Below are positions 54,755-63,800 of a stretch of DNA of 64,000 bases, in pieces. Below the pieces are notes generated by a model, which was not told where the DNA came from, did not search any database, and saw only the letters and a list, made by a program, of their open reading frames with translations. This DNA comes from Clostridia bacterium (GTDB lineage: Bacteria; Bacillota; Clostridia; Oscillospirales; Acutalibacteraceae): assembly GCA_017548045.1 (NCBI GenBank), contig JAFYNR010000031.1:1-64000 (forward strand), in the 5' to 3' direction. The translations under genes were made by a program, and so were the position numbers. The stretch's first letter is position 1, and every line of letters starts with the position of its first letter.

Positions 54755-55192
54755 ATGAGCCTTTATATTGATGTTGATGGAATAAAAGTATACTTAAAGA
54801 TTAAGAATTATAAAACCGCGAATAAGGATAATTGGGATTCCTTGTGGTGTAAATGTGACTATTCTTTCAGTTCTGGAGAATGGCTTAATTATCATAAAGA
54901 AGATGATGAGATTTTGCTTTGCAGTGAAATTAAAGAATTGGAAACAGTTTTAACAATGCTGATTAATGGCGAAATAAAAGAAGAAAAAGAAATAAACTTT
55001 ATTGAACCTGATTTTGTGTTCAATATTTATCCGATAAAAGATGCACAAAATACGGTTCCCGATATTTTGCTTGAATGGGAAGTTTATTTTTGGCACGAGG
55101 GCTTAACTGATAATTATCTTTCCATAACTCTTGATCGAGACGAGATAATAAAATTGAGAGATTATCTTTCGTATATAATTAGAAAACGTTAA
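54755..55192 (+). CDS. WapI-family-like small protein
   Basis: This 145-residue acidic protein is rich in Trp, Tyr, Glu and Ile. The pattern (WLNYHKEDDEILLCSEIKELETVLTMLI, EPDFVFNIY, LEWEVYFWHEG, SITLDRDEIIKLRDYL) resembles WapI-type immunity proteins, which protect against contact-dependent nuclease toxins; the match is from memory. Its coding sequence is more A+T-rich than its neighbours, which suggests separate acquisition. AAAGGAG lies before the ATG. It lies 27 bp after the macro-domain gene. Confidence 0.55.
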   Translation: MSLYIDVDGIKVYLKIKNYKTANKDNWDSLWCKCDYSFSSGEWLNYHKEDDEILLCSEIKELETVLTMLINGEIKEEKEINFIEPDFVFNIYPIKDAQNTVPDILLEWEVYFWHEGLTDNYLSITLDRDEIIKLRDYLSYIIRKR

Positions 55193-55254
55193 ATCAATCA
55201 AGCAGATTAAAAGTCTCCCGTCGAGCGACCAATTGAATAAAACAAATCGCTATA

Positions 55255-55300
55255 ATGTGGTTGTAAGGTTGAGAAACCAAGCAACCACATTTTATTTTTG
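55255..55300 (+). terminator. Terminator-like hairpin directly before the ribosome binding site of the ARH-vWA gene
   Basis: AATGTGGTTG (55255-55264) pairs with CAACCACATT (55283-55292) and encloses GGTT-GAGA-AACC. TTTATTTTT follows and leads directly into GGAGG (55301-55305) and the ATG at 55313. It can act as an intrinsic terminator for the upstream gene or as an attenuator controlling the downstream gene. Confidence 0.75.
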
Positions 55301-55312
55301 GAGGACAAAACA

Positions 55313-56782
55313 ATGACAGGTGCAATTATAGGCGATGTTGTCGGCTCAAGATTCGAGTTCGATAATCACAAATCAAAGGATTTCGAAATGTTTCATGCAG
55401 AATGCGATTTCACAGACGATTCGGTTATGACCATAGCAATCGCAAAGGCTTTGCAGACCTATGGCAAAATTACTGATTATGATGATTTCAAAAAATATCT
55501 TGTCAGAGTAATGCACGAGGTGGGCAGAAGATATCCGCAATGCGGTTACGGCGGTAGATTTCTTCTGTGGATGATGGAAAACTGGACAGAGCCTTATAAC
55601 AGTTACGGCAACGGCTCTGCTATGAGAGTTTCGCCCGTCGGTTGGTTTGCAAATTCGCTTGCGGAATGCGAAAAACTTGCAAAGGCAACCGCCGAAGTCA
55701 CCCACAATCACCCCGAAGGAATCAAGGGTGCGGTATCCGTTGCGGGTACGATTTATCTTGCAAGAACGGGTCAAACAATGGATGAAATCAAAGAATATGT
55801 CAGCAAATTCTATACAATCGATTTCACTCTCGATGAAATCCGTGAGGACTACGATTTCTATGAGATTTGCCAGAAATCCGTGCCTCAGGCATTTGAAGCA
55901 TTCTTCGAGTCAACAAGTTTTGAGGATGCAATCAGAAATGCAATTTCCATCGGCGGTGACAGCGACACAATCGCCGCAATCACAGGCTCAATCGCAGAAG
56001 CCTACTACGGTGTTGACGAAGAAATGAAAGATACTGCACTTTCTTATCTTGATGATTATCTTCTTGAAATCACAGAAAAGTTTGTTAATGAAGTTATGAA
56101 AAAGGAGAAAAGAATAATGAAAAACAATGTAACTGAACTCGTATTTATCCTTGACAGAAGCGGTTCAATGTCAGGTCTTGAGAGCGACACAATCGGCGGA
56201 TTCAACGCTATGATTGAAAAACAGAAAAAACAGGACGGCGAATGTTACGTTTCAACCGTGCTTTTTGATAACGTCAGCGAAGTGCTTCACGACAGAGTGA
56301 AACTTTCCGAAATCAGACCCATGACAGACCGTGATTACACCGTCAGAGGCTGTACAGCACTCATTGATGCAATCGGCGGTGCGATTCATCACATCGGTAA
56401 CGTTCACAAGTATGCACGTCCCGAGGATGTGCCCGAAAACACGGTGTTTATTATCACAACCGACGGTATGGAGAACGCCAGCCGCCGTTACACAAGCGAC
56501 AGAGTTAAGGCTATGATTGAGCGTCAGAAAAAGAAATACGGCTGGGAATTTCTCTTCATCGGTGCGAATATCGATGCAGTCGAAACCGCCGCAAGATACG
56601 GCATCGGTGCCGACAGAGCAGTAAACTACAATGCCGATAAAGAAGGCACAAGCATCGTCTACGAATCCATCGCAAAAGCGGTGTGCAGTGTGCGTGCAAA
56701 AGCACCTCTTTGCTCAAACTGGAGCGATGAAATCAACGAAGATTATGTCCGCAGAGGAAAAAACGCTGAAAATTGCTGTTAA
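55313..56782 (+). CDS. ADP-ribosylglycohydrolase fused to a vWA domain
   Basis: This 489-residue protein joins two units usually encoded apart. Residues about 1-258 are an ARH/DraG-type hydrolase with IGDVVGSRFEF, FTDDSVMT, NGSAMRVSPVGW and the second metal site IGGDSDTIAAITG; it would remove ADP-ribose from targets or degrade ADP-ribose conjugates. Residues about 270-489 are a vWA domain with the MIDAS motif FILDRSGSMSG and ITTDGMENASRRY. At the junction, AAAGGAG and an in-frame ATG (56117) remain, as if the two genes had merged by loss of a stop codon. A free vWA protein could be made from that ATG. GGAGG lies 7 bp before the 55313 start. Confidence 0.85.
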   Translation: MTGAIIGDVVGSRFEFDNHKSKDFEMFHAECDFTDDSVMTIAIAKALQTYGKITDYDDFKKYLVRVMHEVGRRYPQCGYGGRFLLWMMENWTEPYNSYGNGSAMRVSPVGWFANSLAECEKLAKATAEVTHNHPEGIKGAVSVAGTIYLARTGQTMDEIKEYVSKFYTIDFTLDEIREDYDFYEICQKSVPQAFEAFFESTSFEDAIRNAISIGGDSDTIAAITGSIAEAYYGVDEEMKDTALSYLDDYLLEITEKFVNEVMKKEKRIMKNNVTELVFILDRSGSMSGLESDTIGGFNAMIEKQKKQDGECYVSTVLFDNVSEVLHDRVKLSEIRPMTDRDYTVRGCTALIDAIGGAIHHIGNVHKYARPEDVPENTVFIITTDGMENASRRYTSDRVKAMIERQKKKYGWEFLFIGANIDAVETAARYGIGADRAVNYNADKEGTSIVYESIAKAVCSVRAKAPLCSNWSDEINEDYVRRGKNAENCC

Positions 56783-56816
56783 TCAGACAAACCCGGATGA
56801 TCGGTTTCAAAAAAAG

Positions 56817-56842
56817 AACCTCCTTGCAGCTGCAAGGAGGTT
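56817..56842. terminator. Perfect palindromic terminator
   Basis: A 26-base perfect palindrome built of AACCTCCTTGCA and TGCAAGGAGGTT lies between two converging genes. On the minus strand it is followed by CTTTTTTT, so it is a good terminator for the PHP gene; on the plus strand the following TTTCGGTTCTTT is weaker. Confidence 0.85.
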
Positions 56843-56861
56843 TCGGTTCTTTCAAAAAGTA

Positions 56862-57857
56862 TCATTTTTCAAAATATATTGCACCGCTTTGTGCGAATAT
56901 CAGGGGCGGCAAATCCATTCCCTTTTGCTCGGGAATTTTTGATGCTATTGCAATATCGTGGATTTTACTGTAAATAAAGCCGGGTTCAAAAACAACGTGA
57001 GCACACATAAAACCGTCTTTCTTCACAGGCAGGGTTACGGAATAATCCCCGGTCTTTTTGGCTATATGGGAGTAACATTCACCGTCGCGGTCAAAAACAA
57101 TAAGCTTATGTTTTCTGTGAAGCTTTTTAACGTTGATTGTTACGCTTGTGTTTTCGTTAAGCTTAACCGTATCGCCGAGCACGGAATCACCGCTGAACAT
57201 ATCAATAAATGTTGTGCCTGCGTCGAAGCATATAGTGGTACGGCCTTTTACGATAGCATCCAGAATATCTTCGGGTGTGTTTGATTTCGCGTAAACATAA
57301 GTGGTGGGCCAGGTCAGAAGGTTGGTAACAACGTAATCCCTGTGGTAATCACTGCCGCCTACAACGGGGAGCTTGCGGCCGTTTCTTAACTGTTCGTGCC
57401 ACCATTCCGTACATTCGAGATTATCAAAGTGTGTCGGTGAGTTCCAGACCTCAAGAACGTCCACGTCTTCGGCTTTCATTTCCCATCTCCACGGGCACTG
57501 CTTGCAGTGGGGATGATTCATACATATTACCGCACCGCGTTCTTCAGCCTTTGTTTTTACTCTCAGAAAATCTTCATAGCTTTCGCAGGTATCGTAATCT
57601 TCTTTATCGATTACGTCTTTGACACCCCACATATTGCAGTGTCCGCCGTGTTTTGTAAGCTCGGCGCCGTAAATAAGCGTAATCCCGTCAATCTCTGGGA
57701 ACTCCTTGCAGTTAACGTTATGGTCAGTGATTATAAGAAAATCAATTCTACTCTTTTTGGCTTTTTGAATAATCTGCTCCAGCGTAAGACCGCCGTCAGA
57801 TGCAACCGTGTGGCAATGGGGAACACCCGAATACCACTTGTATCCTTCGTAACTCAT
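56862..57857 (-). CDS. PHP-domain metallohydrolase, CehA/McbA type
   Basis: This 331-residue protein has a polymerase-and-histidinol-phosphatase (PHP) domain with metal-binding motifs HCHTVASDGGLT, ITDHN, ICMNHPHC and GGSDYHRD. The C-terminal part (about 225-331) is beta-rich. Members of the CehA/McbA group hydrolyse phosphoesters or carbamates; the substrate cannot be told. The ATG at 57857 has AAAGGAG 7 bp upstream. It is a single gene converging with the ARH-vWA gene. Confidence 0.83.
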   Translation of the reverse strand: MSYEGYKWYSGVPHCHTVASDGGLTLEQIIQKAKKSRIDFLIITDHNVNCKEFPEIDGITLIYGAELTKHGGHCNMWGVKDVIDKEDYDTCESYEDFLRVKTKAEERGAVICMNHPHCKQCPWRWEMKAEDVDVLEVWNSPTHFDNLECTEWWHEQLRNGRKLPVVGGSDYHRDYVVTNLLTWPTTYVYAKSNTPEDILDAIVKGRTTICFDAGTTFIDMFSGDSVLGDTVKLNENTSVTINVKKLHRKHKLIVFDRDGECYSHIAKKTGDYSVTLPVKKDGFMCAHVVFEPGFIYSKIHDIAIASKIPEQKGMDLPPLIFAQSGAIYFEK

Positions 57858-58124
57858 TTCAAAACTCCTTTGCATAATATATAGCAATCTTGCGGAAAGA
57901 ATTAACAACAGACTTATTTCAAAAGTTGATTATAAAATAAGTATATCACTGTAATCCGTATAAATCAATACAGCGACGGTAAACAATATTGCGATTTTAT
58001 ATATTGCCCTAATTCAGAAGCGGCAACGGCAGGGGAGATGTCTGCTTTTGCTGCCAAAATGTCATTATTAACCGTGTGTATCGTTTGGCTGAAAATCGCT
58101 GATATGTGTGCTGTTATATAATAA
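57858..58124. other. Gene-free stretch left of the Abi remnant
   Basis: Nothing convincing is encoded here. A minus-strand frame of 60 codons (57965-58147) has no ribosome binding site and no recognised motif. The stretch probably holds the PHP gene promoter and the left junction of the truncated gene that follows. Confidence 0.5.
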
Positions 58125-58364
58125 GTATTACAAACGATATATAACAAACTTCACACCTGTGTGGGTACGCATATTGCTACAGATCAATCGGGCATTATTA
58201 GGACAACATTGCGAAGCGCTTCTGGTGTAATTAGTTCAATTAATGATCTACGAAATAGGCATTCTTTGGCTCATCCCAATGGAAGCATCATTACACCGAG
58301 AGAAGCAGAGTTGTGTATTAGGATTGTAAAAGACTTAACTGACTATATTGAAAAAGTAGTATAA
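58125..58364 (+). pseudogene. C-terminal remnant of an abortive-infection (HEPN-like) protein
   Basis: About 80 codons stay open from 58125 to a TAA at 58362-58364. The sequence IIRTTLRSASGVISSINDLRNRHSLAHPNG followed by TPREAELCIRIVKDLTDYI matches the C-terminal part of Abi-type proteins (R-x4-6-H with an LRN...AHP core). There is no proper start codon or ribosome binding site and the N-terminal domain is missing, so this is a 5'-truncated gene. A strong terminator follows. It marks past gene loss at the edge of the restriction locus. Confidence 0.65.
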
Positions 58365-58371
58365 AAACAAA

Positions 58372-58412
58372 AAGAGCTAACTGACTATAAAAATCAGTTA
58401 GCTCTTAACTTT
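58372..58412 (+). terminator. Intrinsic terminator after the Abi remnant
   Basis: AAGAGCTAACTGA and TCAGTTAGCTCTT form a perfect 13-bp stem with a 9-base loop, followed by AACTTTT. Confidence 0.85.
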
Positions 58413-58828
58413 TAGATAATTCAAATGTTGCCAAAACGTTGCCACAGAGCATTGTTGAAACCTCAAATCCTAGGTGTATCAACGCTTGTGCCGTTTGGTT
58501 GTATTATTCCCACTCGCCTAATTCGGGGGTGATTTAAAACGTCGAAAACTGAAAACCCTTGATAAATAAGTCGAACATTTGTTTGGTATGTTCAGGGTTA
58601 TACTCATTTTTCAACTTTATGGTATCACAGATGTACCTTAGCTATTTTTAAGTTTTTCTTCCGAAAAACTCATTTGTATGTGATGATTTTACCATATTCC
58701 TGACCCCAAGTCAACAGAATTTGAATTTTGTGGAAAAATAATTCTTATCCATTGCGATAAGTCTATTTTGACTCTCATTGTTTTGATACTGAACATCGAA
58801 GATTGCATTTTTGACTGCAATCTTTGTT
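58413..58828. other. Gene-free stretch, possible integration scar
   Basis: No gene of useful length is present. It contains GTTGCCAAAACGTTGCCACA (58430-58449), a repeat-like sequence often seen next to tyrosine integrase genes, and ATTATTCCCACTC (58502-58514). The complement of the latter, GAGTGGGAATAAT, resembles the 3' end of guaA, a known integration site. The rest is A+T-rich. No integrase is seen, so an old excision or decay event is the most that can be inferred. Confidence 0.4.
58799..58824 (-). terminator. Possible terminator hairpin of the restriction operon
   Basis: AAGATTGCA and TGCAATCTT form a perfect 9-bp stem with an 8-base loop just after the stop codon of the GIY-YIG gene. 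No U-run follows on the minus strand, so it may only stabilise the message end. Confidence 0.4.
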
Positions 58829-59902
58829 TCATTTGTCGCTTTTTAAATACTTCATTAATTGAACAGTTGCCTTACTACGACCTTGAACACTTGAAAGTCC
58901 GTTTTCTTTTAATTCCTTGAGCGGGAACTTTTCTGCCGGATACTTTTCAATTAGCTTTAACTTCATATATCTGATATCAGGGTCTTTAGCAAGCTCTTTG
59001 TAGTATTGATAATCCTCATCAGAACGATTGCCATATAAATCAGCAGCTATTACTTCGCATTTATACATGATTGATTTATATTTTTCACCGACATAAATGT
59101 AAACAGTATCTCCAATAGATGTGTTTGTCGATTGACTCCATTCGATCACATCCAGATTTTCAAATGCTCCGATAATATCGTAATATTTCGGGTTACATGG
59201 TATAATCCACACATCATCTATGCGTGAAGAAGTTTTTCGACCTTCTGCTTTCGCACGAATATCGTTTAGCCATTCTCCGTTATATTTGAAGTATCTTGGA
59301 CCAGCAACTCCCCATTTTCCGCCAGTAAGTTCAGTTGCAAGTGCAGAAAGAGAGAGTTTTCTACCTTTATATTCAACATTTCTGTCATCTGCAACAACAC
59401 ACTCTGTACCTGAGTTAGGATTCCCACGGTTGAAGTATGTAATTGTAGCACCTACCGGGATATTACACTTTGAGAATGTAAAAGGGGACAGTCTTTCGAT
59501 GTGTTCTTCTTCAATTTCCTGTGCAAGCTCTTCGCTCTTTTGCTCTTCATCTGATAAATCGTAAAGATGAAGTTTGTCTTTACGACCGCCTAATTCAGCT
59601 ATAGTTTCGAATATTTCATATGCTGTTTCAGGCGGCATTGCATAGAATTCTCTTACACGTTTCTTGCCGTCAACGTTATCGATTGAGCGAAGATTCGGAT
59701 TGATTTTATCAATCATGCTATGAAGCTTTAAATCTGTAAGACGTGTCTCAACTTCGTATGTAGCATATATACGAAATGCAAACGGTATGCATTCGCTTCG
59801 GTTGAGTTGTTGTAAACGCTTGTCTACATCATCTGCATATCCGATTTTTACATATTCGGGAAATGAGGGGTTAGTAAGTATATAAATAACACCGTTGCTC
59901 AT
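58829..59902 (-). CDS. GIY-YIG nuclease with RAMA and EVE-like domains
   Basis: This 357-residue protein appears to have three modules. Residues about 1-110 are a T5orf172-type GIY-YIG domain (IYILTNPSFPEYVKIG, then the DDVDKRL Arg). The usual metal-ligand Glu before L-x-x-H appears as Asp in TDLKLH, so activity is uncertain. Residues about 148-222 look like a RAMA/DUF4357 domain (YKGRKLSLSALATELTGG, FKYNGEWLNDIR). Residues about 228-350 look like an EVE/PUA-like domain (WIIPCNPKYYDI, GDTVYIYV, PLKELKENGLSS). RAMA and EVE domains are linked to reading modified DNA. The start overlaps the preceding gene by 4 bp. Confidence 0.75.
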   Translation of the reverse strand: MSNGVIYILTNPSFPEYVKIGYADDVDKRLQQLNRSECIPFAFRIYATYEVETRLTDLKLHSMIDKINPNLRSIDNVDGKKRVREFYAMPPETAYEIFETIAELGGRKDKLHLYDLSDEEQKSEELAQEIEEEHIERLSPFTFSKCNIPVGATITYFNRGNPNSGTECVVADDRNVEYKGRKLSLSALATELTGGKWGVAGPRYFKYNGEWLNDIRAKAEGRKTSSRIDDVWIIPCNPKYYDIIGAFENLDVIEWSQSTNTSIGDTVYIYVGEKYKSIMYKCEVIAADLYGNRSDEDYQYYKELAKDPDIRYMKLKLIEKYPAEKFPLKELKENGLSSVQGRSKATVQLMKYLKSDK

Positions 59903-60129
59903 TTTACGTCTCCTTTATATCTTTCTTCGATATAATCAATCTCTTCGATAACAGATAAATCTGTGTAACAACCTTCTTCTTTGAAGCCTATACGTTGGTA
60001 TGCGTGTCCGCCATCAACGAAACACGCACCGCAACTGCACTCGACAAAGTGATGTCTGAACTTTGATTCAATTATATCTCCGCAAAGATTACATTGTATT
60101 GAGTTTTTAATTATCTTTCTTTGCATCAT
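59899..60129 (-). CDS. Small zinc-ribbon-like protein of a restriction operon
   Basis: This 76-residue protein has two Cys pairs, CNLC and CSCGAC, and a pair of His residues (KFRHHFVEC), which suggests a small zinc ribbon. The rest (DGGHAYQRIGFKEEGCYTDL) is unusual and has no known catalytic motif. It starts at the base after the metallopeptidase stop codon and overlaps the GIY-YIG gene by 4 bp, so all are co-translated. It may bind nucleic acid or help assemble the complex; this is inferred. Confidence 0.65.
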   Translation of the reverse strand: MMQRKIIKNSIQCNLCGDIIESKFRHHFVECSCGACFVDGGHAYQRIGFKEEGCYTDLSVIEEIDYIEERYKGDVK

Positions 60130-60852
60130 TTAATTGCTGCCTTGTTCTTCTGAATAATAATCTAAAATTAAATCATTTAGCATTTTTTGTGTTTCTCTCC
60201 AATAAGGCATATATTTATCCATAATTGCAATAAAATCTTTACTATGATTACGGACCTTAAGATGTGCCAATTCGTGTAGAATTACATACTCCAAACACTC
60301 TATCGGTTTTTTTGCAAGCTGTAGATTCAGCCAAATTTTGCGAGTATTTGTGTTGCACGTTCCCCATCGAGTTGTCATGTATTTAGTCTGCCAAGAATTG
60401 CAATATAAACCTGTAATCTTTTCCCACTTAGGAAGATATATCTCAATTTTGTCTTTTAGCAAGCTACGATACCACTCATTAACAAATGCCTCGCGTTGTT
60501 TTGAAGTGCTTTCTTTTCTTACGGTTAATATAGCTTCGTTGCCTTCAAGTACAAGTGAATTTCCTTTATAACTATACTCAACACGTAAAAAATATTGCTG
60601 ACCGAAAACATAGAGTGTTTCCCCGGAAACATATTCGCGTTTACACTGACGAGATTGTTTTTTGAATTTTTCCTGTTGCTTTTTTATCCAACTTAATTTA
60701 GTGCGAACAAACATTGCAATACTTTCGTCGGAAAGATGTGTTGGAGCAGAAACACGAACCTTGCCATCTGGAGGAACGACCGCAAGATGCAGATTTTTTA
60801 TATTCTTTTTTTGTACATCTATTTCGATTCCTGAAATTTCTATCTGCATCAA
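60130..60852 (-). CDS. YgjP-type M48-like zinc metallopeptidase
   Basis: This 240-residue protein belongs to the YgjP/DUF45 family often found in type I restriction operons. The zinc site is HELAHLKVRNHSKDF near residues 190-204. The WGTCNTNTRKIWLNLQLAKKP segment, strongly conserved in the family, precedes it. The role in restriction loci is not known; cleavage of a restriction subunit to control it has been suggested for such associations, but nothing here proves it. The start overlaps hsdR by 4 bp (ATGA). Confidence 0.88.
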   Translation of the reverse strand: MMQIEISGIEIDVQKKNIKNLHLAVVPPDGKVRVSAPTHLSDESIAMFVRTKLSWIKKQQEKFKKQSRQCKREYVSGETLYVFGQQYFLRVEYSYKGNSLVLEGNEAILTVRKESTSKQREAFVNEWYRSLLKDKIEIYLPKWEKITGLYCNSWQTKYMTTRWGTCNTNTRKIWLNLQLAKKPIECLEYVILHELAHLKVRNHSKDFIAIMDKYMPYWRETQKMLNDLILDYYSEEQGSN

Positions 60853-63800
60853 TATTCCTCTTGTTCTACAACGATTTTGTATAAGCGTTCAACCATATCT
60901 TCATTTTTCAAAACTTTATATAATTCACGCTTAATTCTATTTTCTTTGGTTGGATTGTTTCTAAAACCATCCATTTTAGAAGACATAACAGCTTTGTGTA
61001 AACGAACAGCTAATTCCTCATTCTCGCCACAATTATCATAAAAAGCTCTCATTGCTCCATTATTACGAATAGATTCCGGATAATGGTCGTTATCTTCCGG
61101 TTTACTTATGTTTTTAGCCAACTCAAGATATCTTTGAAGAAGTTGTTTATAGGCAATTACACCACGTTTGCGGTCGAGAATTAATTGTTCAAGAACTTCC
61201 GACATCTTGCTATAATAGGCTGGATTGATAACAACCTTCTGAACAACCTTCTTTCGAATGTTGTTCTCAATTGCTTCTGCTGCACTTTCTTGCTCTTTGC
61301 CGTCTTTGTTCAATTTATCTTCTTGTTCCAAAATAAAATCGAGAAGAGTAAAATCGTCAAACATAGCAATCTTTTCAGCATCATCAGCAACAATATAATT
61401 GTCGATCAGATAACGCATACCGGGTTCGAACTGTTTAAAGTCAAGAAAGTCACCGCTTGCACGCCCGATAACTTCACGAAGTTTGATGTACATATTAACA
61501 CGTTCTTCAAACTTTGCTTGATCGACAGCAGAAATATTTGCATCATCCATTCTTGGCTTGAATTCAGCAAAAGCTCGAATCAATCGTGATACTAATTTAT
61601 AAAGCTTTTCACGACTGCGAGCAAAAGCTTCGTCGTTGTCCAAATCGACTCCATTCTCACCACAGAAATAGTGGATGTAATCTAGCTCTGCGTAGGGCAT
61701 AGCAACACCTTCGCACAGTTCATCAAGAGCATCCAAGGTGTCAAGGAAATACTTTTTTGATTCCTCGGTACGATCCTTGATAAGTCCGGCAACATCCTCT
61801 GCATCGAAATCTTCAAATGCACCGGTAGTATAAGTGTTGATTGCATCAGCAAGATCACCAAACAACTGCTTATAATCCACAATATAACCAAAATCTTTAC
61901 TCTCATCATCAAGGCGATTAACACGACAAATAGCTTGGAATAACCCATGGTCGTGCATTGCCTTATCAATGTAAAGGTAAGTACAGGGAGGGGCATCAAA
62001 GCCTGTGAGAAGCTTGTCAACAACAATCAGAAGTTTCATATTAGCAGGTTCCTCAATGAACTTGCGCTTAGCTTCTTTTTCAAAGTCCGCTACACTTTGA
62101 CTGTTAAGCATCTTTTGGTATATTTCATATTTTTCAAAGGTTTCAGTTTCCTCATCGTCACTGACTGTATCTGTACGCAAATCTCCGGCTTGTGGTTCAT
62201 AAGAGGTAATAATCGCACACTTTTTGAAACCTGTCTGTTGGAAAATTTCATAGTATTTACATGCTGCATAAACAGATCCAGCTACAAGCATAGCGTTACC
62301 GTTTCCATCCATCAGACGGGATTTTGTTTCAAAATCAAACTGAATATCAAGGGCAATCTTTTCAAGACGAGAACGAGATGAAAACACCTTCTGCATAGTT
62401 GCCCACATAGATTTTAATCTTGCTTGGGCACGAAGAGTCAGACCCTTGGTCTTAATTTCAAACCAAGTGTCGATTTTTTCCTGCGATTTGATTTCCTGCG
62501 GAACATCACGGTATTCGTAACGCAAGTCAAGAACAACACCATCACGAACAGCTTCATCAAATTTGTATGTGTGTATGTAACCGCCAAAAGTTTCAAGACT
62601 TGTCTTTTTATCCTTTTTAAGCAAGGGTGTTCCTGTAAAACCGACAAAAACACCACTGGGAATAATGGTCTTCATAGCGACATGAAGTTTACCGGACTGT
62701 GTACGATGGCACTCATCAACGAATACCACGAAATCACCCTTCGCAGAATAATCCACGGGTAGTGATTTCTTGATTTCTTCGATGTATTTGTCGTAATCTT
62801 TGTCGGTTACTTCTCCGCCTTTTTTACCAAACTTGTGGATCAGAGAACAAATTAAGCGATGATCATAAGAATTTATAATACTTACAAGGTCTGCTCCACT
62901 CTTGGTACGAATGATATTTTCATCTACGCCCTTGTATGCCTTTTCTATCTGATCATCAAGCTCTTCACGGTCAGTTACAATCAAAACACGAGCGTTGGGA
63001 TTGTTTGCAAGAATCCATTTTGACAGCCAAATCATAGAAAGAGTTTTACCACTTCCCTGAGTGTGCCAAATGATACCGCCGCGGTTTTCTCCGGTTAAAC
63101 GATACTGTGCGCGTTTTATAGCATAGTATTGGTTATAGCGGCAAACCTTTTTTATGCCTTTATCAAAAATAACAAAGTTGTGAATAAGGTCAAGGAAACG
63201 CTTTTTATAAAACATCGCAAAAATCTGCTTATCCAAAGGATTCTCAATATCTTTGCTCTTTTCCTCAATTAACACATCGGTTTCGCTACGCTCGTAAGCG
63301 AACTCTGCAAATCCGTCTTCTTTCCACTCATAGTAATGCTTTTCAGGAGTAAGAAGTGTGCCATAACGTAACCCTTCACTATCATTACCAGCCATACAGA
63401 ACTGCATTGTAGTAAAGAATTTTTCAATAAAATGAGCTTTTTGATTGGTAAGATTCTGACGAATACCTTCTGCAACCGAAACGCTGCTTCGCTTTAATTC
63501 GATAACAGCAAGAGCAATACCGTTAACATAAACAACAAGGTCAGGACGCTTGGTGTTTTCGCCAACAACAGTTACTTCTTCAGCAACAGCAAAATCATTA
63601 TTGGTTATATCGTTAAAGTCAATAAAGAATACCGTTTTCGGTGCTTCACCAGCTTCTTCAACAACTTTTGCACCGTATTTAAGCAAACGGTAAACTTCTT
63701 TATTTGCATCATAAAGACCGTGCTGAAGATTGTTTGCAGTTTTTGAAAGTTCATCAATAGCACGACGTGCAAGCTTGTCCGAATATCCGCATTTACTTGT

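Noticed and set aside
57965-58147. 60-codon minus-strand frame in a gene-free stretch
   Set aside because: No ribosome binding site, no ATG start and no recognised family; it overlaps the Abi remnant.
58502-58514. guaA-like 3' end as proof of an integrated element
   Set aside because: The match is only about 12 bases, no guaA gene or integrase lies in the window and no second copy was found; it is kept only as a hint.
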